NCBI GenBank assembly: GCA_003427395.1 | Contig: BFEA01000147.1 | Span: forward strand, 1,171,953-1,207,120 | Length of the DNA stretch: 35,168 nucleotides | Reading direction: 5' to 3' | Source of the DNA: Chara braunii | Lineage: Eukaryota > Streptophyta > Charophyceae > Charales > Characeae | In this document: one piece after another, positions 29,665 through 35,168 of the stretch | Numbering within the stretch: position 1 is the first letter of the stretch | Layout of the letters: every line of letters begins with the position of its first letter | Notes under the pieces: generated by a model | Databases searched by the model: none | The model's input: the letters and a program-made list of their open reading frames with translations, nothing else | Told to the model about the DNA's origin: nothing | Translations under genes and position numbers: made by a program

Positions 29665-29889
29665 TTAAACCACCAGTACATCTCCCAGCCATTTTTTCAG
29701 AGACGCGGCATGCATACTGCCGGGGCGGCGTTTCGCTGGATATCCATCCAGGCAAAACGGGCATTCTATGCAACGTGTGTGGTCTGGATGGCTGTCCAGC
29801 GAAACGGTGCCCCGGTATGTTCCCCCCTAATAGGGTGGCATGCACGCTGCGTCTCCGAAAAGATGGCTGGGAAATGTTCTGGTGGTTAA
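29665..29889. mobile_element. Foldback element, TTAA family, complete copy
   Basis: A 225-bp near-palindrome: TTAAACCACCAGTACATCTC at the left, inverted at the right as ATGTTCTGGTGGTTAA. Arms of about 100 bp continue through AGAGACGCGGCATGC / GCATGCACGCTGCGTCTC and CGTTTCGCTGGATATCCATC / GATGGCTGTCCAGCGAAACG. TTAA at both ends is either a target duplication or part of the repeat. It encodes nothing. Confidence 0.85.
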
Positions 29890-30640
29890 AGACCTTTCCT
29901 GCTGGGGTGATGTTCTTTCATATATAGGGGCAACGGCGGTCACACTGCACAAACGTGTTCCGAATAGGCGAAAAGACACTGTGCTGGCAAAACGAACAGC
30001 CACAGAGTTCGGAAAGCCAATGAAAGCACTGCGGCAATGACAGATGCACAGATTTCATAACTACAGGGGCAGGCCGTGGTGCCAGATGGGAAAGGAAAGA
30101 ACATTTTTTTTTTGGGGGGGGGTAAGTATGTTCGTGTCACCTTTGAGTATCGAATGGGCAAAAAAAACATGCGTCAGCAAAGAAACCCGCGCCGAGTTCG
30201 AAAAGGCAACGGAAGACTCGGAAGTACTGATGGCTGTGGTGTCACATCGGGTGTCATATTTACAGGGGTTGGCCGTGGTGTCAAAGGGGGAAACCAAAAA
30301 AAAAAAAAAAAGTCCAACGGATACTTTTGGACCGAAATTGCTCATTTCGAGTTGCTGCGTGGTTTGTTTGCCGGCGCGAGTTCTTTTTGCCTTCAGGGTT
30401 TCAGAACATGCCGCGTCTGCCGTTATTTCTTTTTTTATTTGACTGAAATCGCCATTTCAAACTCGTGCCATGAGCTCATTGCCATTTAGTGTTTTTTTTT
30501 TGCCTACTCAAACTCAAAACCCGCCATCATCATCGGCGCCATTTCCGCCGTTGTTTCTTATATTCTTATATACATAACACTGCATACTCGTTAGTCGTCC
30601 TCCAACCCAGAGTGAGGATTGGTCAATGCCCTTTCCATGT
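29890..30640. repeat. Degenerate direct repeat of about 200 bp
   Basis: CTACAGGGGCAGGCCGTGGTG (30061) and TTACAGGGGTTGGCCGTGGTG (30261) anchor two diverged copies, with G and A homopolymers (30113-30122, 30296-30310). Open frames on both strands arise from these repeats. No gene is supported. Confidence 0.5.
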
Positions 30641-30835
30641 CCTTTTCAGCCTCCTGATGAGCTGGTGAAACTCCGACGGAACAGTCTGTCACAACCCCTC
30701 ATTCCTTTTATGTAGTCACAGATAACTGCGTGGTGAACCGCCAGAAGGGAGAGAGAGAGAGACGAGGACAACAACAAACAAGGGGCTGTGAGACACTGGT
30801 AGGTGCCGTTTCATGGACTCATCAGGAGGCTGCTG
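30640..30835. repeat. Inverted repeat carrying hammerhead-like cores
   Basis: CAGCCTCCTGATGAG (30647-30661) and its exact complement (30818-30832) begin two diverged arms of about 55 bp. Each arm, read inward, continues as CTGATGAG, four or five bases, TGAAAC, then a GTC 15-20 bases later, and a CACARCCCCT. The two GAAAC..GTC stretches differ but keep a short 3-bp pairing. Stem I pairing is not visible. Confidence 0.6.
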
Positions 30836-31190
30836 AACCCTCCGCAGAGGGCCGCAGTCTGCAGAGTCCCCTGGCCAGCGATACTGTAAGTGGTAATCCA
30901 CCTTAAAGTTTGCCCTGGTTGCGGTAACCAGGGTAAAGCATTGATGACTGCTCCACAACTGATGCCCTGAGGTGTGCACCAACCAATTCCCTCAAGGGAA
31001 CCTGTGGTGAAAATCAAAGCACTCTTATCACCCCCCCTCCCCCCCACCAGACGGAAGATGCTACAGACTGTATTAGGTTTCAGACTCCATCAAAAGCCGG
31101 CCACCCATAAAACGAAGAAAGTTCTCCCCCATGAAATCGGTCATTGATTGCTGATCTCTTCGGGTTGTGATGTGCATCTTGATGTGGCAG
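30836..31190. other. End of the DMC1 intron
   Basis: Contains a small hairpin CCCTGGTTGCGGTAACCAGGG (30913-30933) and a pyrimidine C-rich run at 31031-31048. The acceptor GATGTGGCAG ends at 31190. Confidence 0.5.
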
Positions 31191-31282
31191 TGATTGCCTT
31201 GGGCGTGAATGCTGGAGACCTCAAGAAGCTTCAGGAGGCAGGAATTTGTTCATGCAACGGGATTTTGATGCAAACTAAGAAG
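31191..31282 (+). CDS. DMC1: DMC1-type meiotic recombinase, second identified exon (partial gene)
   Basis: This 92-nt exon after acceptor GGCAG ends at donor GTAAGT (31283). The first TG completes the Leu codon begun by C at 6088; 30 codons follow, [20 protein letters not shown] then [10 protein letters not shown]. This is the N-terminal helix-hairpin-helix region of DMC1 (plant pattern LI.QGINAGDVKKLQ.AG..TCNG..M.TKK). It differs from RAD51, which has a different stretch after QEAG. Exons with the Walker motifs would lie further downstream and are not in this window. Identification is strong because of the motif and the matching splice phase. A T run starts 7 bases after the exon end, so the donor sits directly next to a retroposon tail. 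Confidence 0.93.
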
Positions 31283-31289
31283 GTAAGTG

Positions 31290-31383
31290 TTTTTTTTTTT
31301 TTTTTTGTAAGAGAGGCCGTCTGGGGGCCGGGCTCCTTCTATTCTGGGGAGCTTCAGTCCAGTTCCTCTTCCACCGGCAAGTC
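31290..31383 (-). mobile_element. Fragment of LINE-B-type 3' end next to the DMC1 donor
   Basis: Read on the minus strand: GACTTGCCGGTGGAAGAGGA ... CCAGAATAGAAGGAGCC ... then an A17 tail (T run 31290-31306). 53 bases match 11441-11493 with three differences. It is a severely 5'-truncated retroposon copy. Confidence 0.75.
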
Positions 31384-31460
31384 TTTTACATAAAATTCAC
31401 TCAACGCCGCCTCCTTAACAAAGACAACTGTTGAAGTGTCTCTCGCCCTTCCCCCCCCCC

Positions 31461-31461
31461 N

Positions 31462-31505
<44 letters not shown>
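31461..31505 (+). repeat. C run, one ambiguous base, and A44 homopolymer
   Basis: C10 followed by N at 31461 and about 44 A. Assembly in such a run is unreliable; the ambiguous base marks it. Confidence 0.9.
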
Positions 31506-31507
<2 letters not shown>

Positions 31508-32100
31508 CAGAAAAAGGGGGAAAAAAGGAATGGTTGAAGTAAGCCCTCCACATCCTGCTATCACTAGCCCCCTCTTCCTTGCTTGCTGCAATTCTCTCCA
31601 CCTAGGGCTGTGAACACTACCCCCCTTCGCTTCCTTGCCCCAGCTTCTCCACGGTCGACCTGCTAACACTGCGCTGCTCTCCCTCCCTTGCCACCCTTGG
31701 TCCTAATTCCTCCTCCCTGACTTGAATTGATGAAATCTTTCTGTTTGCCCAGTGCTCCCTGATTTTGGCGTGCACTGCTGTGCGGGAACGAGGCTGGGAT
31801 GTAGCTGGCCGGCAAGTTGGTGAAGTTGGTGAACTGTCAATCTGATGTAGAAGCAACACCGCGTTCCATTAGCCGATTTATGGTGATATAATCACGAGTC
31901 TTTCTATTCCTTATACACCTACTGGTTACCCTTATGAAGTGGACTGCTCGACCGTTTGACTCTCTCCCTGTCAAAAACATAGCTGCTCTCTCTTGCCAAT
32001 GTTTCACCTGGAAGGTGCTGAGTGGCTGTGTGGTCAGGGACCACGAGGCACGGGGCGAGTGCAGGTACTCTCTCACTTGATATAAATGCCCGTATTCTTT
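31506..32100. other. Intronic, no gene recognised
   Basis: Only short overlapping frames. Nothing repeat-like beyond a doubled TTGGTGAAG at about 31814-31830. Confidence 0.4.
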
Positions 32101-32200
32101 GTAGCCATACACGTGTCAGTTACCTTTTCTTTGCAGTCATACACGTGTCAGATACCCCTTTGATTTGCAGCCATACACGTGTTAGATAACCCTTCGATTA
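32101..32200. repeat. Tandem repeat, about 37-bp unit (3 copies)
   Basis: GTAGCCATACACGTGTCAGT, GCAGTCATACACGTGTCAGA and GCAGCCATACACGTGTTAGA start successive units, each followed by TACCCTTT-like spacers. Confidence 0.85.
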
Positions 32201-32266
32201 AGCTTGGAGATGCTCTTCCCTAGATGAAAGATCAATTAGCATGGTCGCGATTGTTATTATTTAAGA

Positions 32267-32320
32267 TATAATAATAATAATAATAATAATAATAAGAAGA
32301 AGAAGAAGAAGAAGAAGAAG
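32267..32320. repeat. Compound microsatellite (TAA)n(AGA)n
   Basis: A TAA/ATA trinucleotide run to about 32294 passes into nine AGA units ending at 32320, immediately before the foldback element at 32322. Confidence 0.95.
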
Positions 32321-32321
32321 G

Positions 32322-32699
32322 GATAGTTCGCAAAATACCCTCATAAGTTGAGATAAATGCGAAAATGCCCCTGAAAGATGTGGGTAGACCGGAATACCCT
32401 TTTGGGCCGAAATGTTAGTGTTGTGCCCCTGTCAGGTGGGTATGTAACTTTGCAATCTGGACCTTCACGTTTGGGCCCTGGCCTTTGGCAATAGCACCTA
32501 GGAGAAGTTGGCAAGTACTGGGGCATTTTGCAAAGTTGGACGGTACCCAGTAGGGGTATATTGCAAAGATGGGGGTCCAACCGACCCCAGGGGTATTTCA
32601 CAAAATATTTTTTTGTCAGAGGGGCATTCCGCTCTACCCACATCTTTTAGGGGCATTTTGACATATATCTCAACTTCTGGGGGTATTTTGCAAATTATC
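32322..32699. mobile_element. 378-bp foldback element with long inverted arms
   Basis: The left arm GATAGTTCGCAAAATACCCT runs about 80 bp through GTTGAGATAAATGCGAAAATG, CCCCTGAAAGATGTGGGTAG and CGGAATACCC. The right arm, inverted, reads GATAATTTGCAAAATACCCC, GTTGAGATATATGTCAAAATG, CCCCTAAAAGATGTGGGTAG and CGGAATGCCC. It is non-coding, a typical MITE-like structure, with one copy in this window. Confidence 0.85.
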
Positions 32700-33110
32700 T
32701 CTCGAAATATTTCGAGAGTTTGTCTAGCATTGTCAGAGAGGCGAGACTCTCGAAATAGCTGCCTTCACTGCACTTACTCTATAAACTGTCACACTAGATG
32801 AACTCTCCAAACCCTGCGCGTCGTCCCACTCGACAGAAGAGCTGCACCACTGCGCTAGGGGACAAAGTCTGGCCGCCAGGACAGGAGGTCCACTCTCGAA
32901 AAACGAGCCCGTCAGCGGGCAACTCCCGAGGACACTTGTGAATTCCTGTTTTGCAGGCGGGCTACTCTCGATGTTTCGAGAGTGGCGATATAGAGTGCCC
33001 GCTGACAGCTCTCCATCGGGTTCTGAGAGTTTTCCGATCGAGAGCAAGTGCAGCGACGTCCCACTCTCGAAAATTCGAGAGTCTAGAGTAGTGCAGCGAG
33101 GCCCCTCATC
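32700..33110. repeat. TCTCGAAA-rich inverted repeat cluster (MITE family 2 related)
   Basis: CTCTCGAAATATTTCGAGAG (32699-32718), ACTCTCGAAAAACGAG (about 32891), GATGTTTCGAGAGTGG (32970), and CCACTCTCGAAAATTCGAGA (33060), followed by GAGTAGTGCAGCGAGGCCCC (33089). These are ends of the CCACT(A)CTC family in several orientations, probably two or three nested, partly deleted copies. Confidence 0.6.
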
Positions 33111-33256
33111 TGACTGCAAGTACTGGCCGATTCAGTCCAAGACGAAGGGATAGTGTGTGCATGCCCTCTGGGCCTCGCCGGGTTATTACCTCTACGCTTC
33201 GAGGAAACAGAGGATAAAGTGTTGACAGTTTTTTTTGTTTCTTTTCTTTTTTCGTT

Positions 33257-33258
<2 letters not shown>

Positions 33259-33306
<48 letters not shown>
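33259..33306 (-). repeat. T48 homopolymer
   Basis: About 48 T. Possibly the A tail of a minus-strand retroposon, but no body is recognised. Long Phe-rich frames here are artefacts. Confidence 0.9.
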
Positions 33307-33307
<1 letters not shown>

Positions 33308-33344
33308 GTCGTTGTGTATTCTGTTTTGCACTGTCGTTCCACTT

Positions 33345-33450
33345 TTAGCTGCAATGATGCCCCGAACGACCATCTGCAGTTTGCTGCCTGAACTCTGTAG
33401 CAGAGATCGAGAGTCGTCAATTTTAGCTGCAATGATGTCCCGAGTGACCA
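33345..33450. repeat. 77-bp direct repeat
   Basis: TTTTAGCTGCAATGATGCCC and TTTTAGCTGCAATGATGTCC start two diverged units at about 33344 and 33421, both continuing CGA.(C/T)GACCA. Confidence 0.75.
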
Positions 33451-33457
33451 CGTCTTT

Positions 33458-33860
33458 GAGGCTCGCCACACAGGCTGTTTGAGTTTCGACAGCTGTCAGA
33501 AAAAAATCAAAAGTCGGCGGTCGACAGTTTACCCCCCGCTTCGCCACAGGCTGTCGAGAGGCAAGGTTTTTGGTCATGGCCAAATATACTCCGCCTTTCC
33601 ACAGGCACGGGCACGGCAGTCACGGAACAGTCCCTGACAATGCAAATTTGAAAGCAATTCTCGAAAGGCAGGTGGGTGGGGCACTTTGGAATTTCCGTCT
33701 TCTGCAGGCAGGCGGGAGGAAACGAATGGGGGAGAGTGGCTGTCGGGCGTACCATTCTGACACCTATTGAATTTTTTTGGAGCCGCAATTCTTCGAAAGT
33801 CTGTGTGGCGATGCAAAATTGTCAAACACCTGGTTTTCGACAGCCTGTGTGGTGAGCCTC
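33458..33860. mobile_element. 403-bp foldback element, GAGGCTC ends
   Basis: GAGGCTCGCCACACAGGCTG at the left and CAGCCTGTGTGGTGAGCCTC at the right are inverted with one mismatch, continued by GTTTCGACAG / TTTTCGACAG. The interior repeats a CGCCACAGGCTGTCGAG fragment. No coding capacity. Confidence 0.75.
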
Positions 33861-33949
33861 TTTGACCTTCATTTTCGAATATTCTTAGGGCAAAGGGGCC
33901 TCTTATGCCACCACAGTGACTATCTATTCAATCTCTCTATTCGATTGTA

Positions 33950-34300
33950 AAGCTGAGAGTGGATCGAGAGAGTCGTCAGTCTCTGGAAGATGAGAATTTT
34001 CATGGCCTTGCTCCACCAACGTGTGTGGACGATTCTCGAAAATCGAGGCTAGCGAAGAGGGCCCTCGATTTTGGAGACTGTGCAGGCTGAGGGCTCTGTG
34101 AGAAGTCGAGAGTCGTCTCGGGCTCTCTGAAGATCGAGAGTCCTCTCGAGCTCTCTGAAAATCGAGATTCGTCTCGATGGAATCTATCTGACAACGCTTC
34201 TTCGTGTCTTTCTGAGAGTGAAGAATCAAGAGCGAGTGGAGCGGAGGCTCAACATAGAATAGAATAGAATAGAGAGTAGTGGAGCGAGGCCCCGTACTCA
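33950..34300. repeat. TCGAGAG-rich cluster ending in a MITE family 2 end
   Basis: Repeated ATCGAGAGTC(G/C)TCTCG(A/G)GCTCTCTGA units at 34100-34180 form a short tandem array. At 34268-34293 AGAGAGTAGTGGAGCGAGGCCCC is a family 2 end. An ATAGA pentamer repeat precedes it (34254-34272). Confidence 0.65.
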
Positions 34301-34395
34301 CTTTCGGACATTTTGGACTCAGCTGTGCACATAATTGCGGTAAGATACATCCAGAGTAAGCTGGAATTGCAGTCAGACACGTTGACAAAAGGTTA

Positions 34396-34500
34396 CCTTC
34401 TTCCCCTGAATACAACACACGGTCATTATAGCTGTATTTAGACTGAAAGATGCTCCAAATACAGCTATAATGACCGTGCGTTGTATTCGGGGGAAGAAGG
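34396..34500. mobile_element. MITE family 1, copy 4 (best preserved)
   Basis: A 105-bp near-perfect foldback: CCTTCTTCCCCTGAATACAA ... inverted as TTGTATTCGGGGGAAGAAGG, with inner arms GGTCATTATAGCTGTATTT / AAATACAGCTATAATGACC around AGACTGAAAGATGCTCC. TA at both flanks (34394-34395 and 34501-34502) is a clear TA target duplication. Nothing is coded. TA duplication suggests mobilisation by a Tc1/mariner-type transposase. Confidence 0.92.
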
Positions 34501-34502
34501 TA

Positions 34503-35135
34503 GTGTGCAGCGTTTCAGTCATCATATATCATCGCTCCCTCAGATATCTTTATCTATACATGGATTTGCTCTTCTTGGAAATCACAGAGGAAAAAGTGGG
34601 GGTTGGGGGGGGGAGGAAGGGGGAGATCTTTTTCTTGTTGCTTTTGTTGCCATGTCTCGTCTTGTCTTGACCAAAGTACATAGTGGATAATTCTTTTGTT
34701 TCTCCACTTTCTATTTGTTTACTCCTGTTCATTTTTTTTTTGCGTTTCTGAATATCTTTCACTGCACTGATGATTACAATGAAAAAAAGAAAAAGAGAAA
34801 GAAAAAGAACAAGGAAAAGAAAAAGAACGAATGATGAATCCATTGTCATTGTAGATAGCCAGTGTTTGGCAGCTGGGTAGCCATTGTGCAGGTGCCAAAT
34901 GCAGGACAGGAAACATGTCAGGACACTGGCACTCATCGGACAATGCACTATCTATTGTGCTTGTCTGGCCAACACACACTCTGTTTTGAGTCTGTTGTGC
35001 TTGTCTGACACGTTGTTTTTTTTTTGTTTTGTTTTTTTTTTGTTTTTTTTTTCGTTTTGTTTTTTGTCGGACCTTTGTTGTCCCTCTGTGTATTGGTTGA
35101 GGGCAACTTTTTCAATATTTTTTCAACCCCCCCCC
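34503..35135. other. Intronic, T-rich and A-rich, no gene
   Basis: Contains pyrimidine and purine tracts (34780-34830 A/G-rich; 35018-35060 T-rich) and a C run before the adapter. No DMC1-like exon is visible. Confidence 0.5.
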
Positions 35136-35168
35136 CTGTCTCTTATACACATCTAGATGTGTATAAGA
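35136..35168. other. Truncated Nextera/Tn5 junction adapter at window end (contaminant)
   Basis: 33 of the 38 bases of the same adapter as at 12533-12570, running off the window end. The last bases before position 35136 may also be unreliable. Confidence 0.97.

Noticed and set aside
33083-33583. Lys-rich 166-codon minus frame and Phe-rich + frame
   Set aside because: They are produced by the T48 homopolymer.

Overview
This window is nuclear DNA from a repeat-rich eukaryote, most plausibly of the green (streptophyte) lineage. Three things point there. There are exons of a DMC1-type meiotic recombinase that read like plant DMC1. There are LINEs of the plant type, with an ORF1 carrying a DUF4283-like region and a CCHC knuckle and an ORF2 ending in a zf-RVT region. 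There is a Penelope-like element with an N-terminal GIY-YIG domain, an arrangement known from green algae and other lineages. A charophyte such as Chara is my guess, but it is an inference only. No prokaryotic gene organisation is present.

The window is anchored by two short exons on the + strand, 5988-6088 and 31191-31282. They join with a shared split Leu codon into the N-terminal part of DMC1. The roughly 25.1 kb between them (6089-31190) is then one intron, packed with transposons. The first coding exon lies upstream of 5988 and was not identified. Exons after 31282 lie beyond the window, which ends in sequencing-adapter sequence at what is probably a contig end.

Layout: 1-5987 holds simple and tandem repeats, a 181-bp duplicated repeat and three copies of a TA-flanked foldback element. 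6089-11399 holds a 467-bp inverted-repeat transposon with a 3-bp target duplication, several tandem repeats, a TTAA-type foldback element and a U6 snRNA sequence on the minus strand. 11400-13510 is the 3' part of an antisense LINE (LINE-B), interrupted by a Nextera junction adapter that marks an assembly artefact. 14360-15940 holds hairpins and foldback elements. 16138-27193 is a second antisense LINE (LINE-A) that has lost its reverse transcriptase domain and has been split in its endonuclease domain by a complete-looking 5.6-kb Penelope-like element (19189-24753, + strand). 28400-31190 holds more foldback elements and a possible hammerhead-like motif. 31283-35135 is the start of the next intron, again repeat-filled.

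The most notable system is the Penelope-like element. It has 518-bp terminal direct repeats, an upstream RG-rich, lysine-rich, acidic-tailed ORF1, and a broken ORF2 with the order GIY-YIG endonuclease, linker, reverse transcriptase. Its 7-bp target duplication CTATTCA lies inside the LINE-A endonuclease gene, so the order of events can be read: LINE-A entered the DMC1 intron first and the Penelope-like element entered LINE-A later. All mobile coding sequences carry frameshifts or losses except ORF1 of the Penelope-like element.
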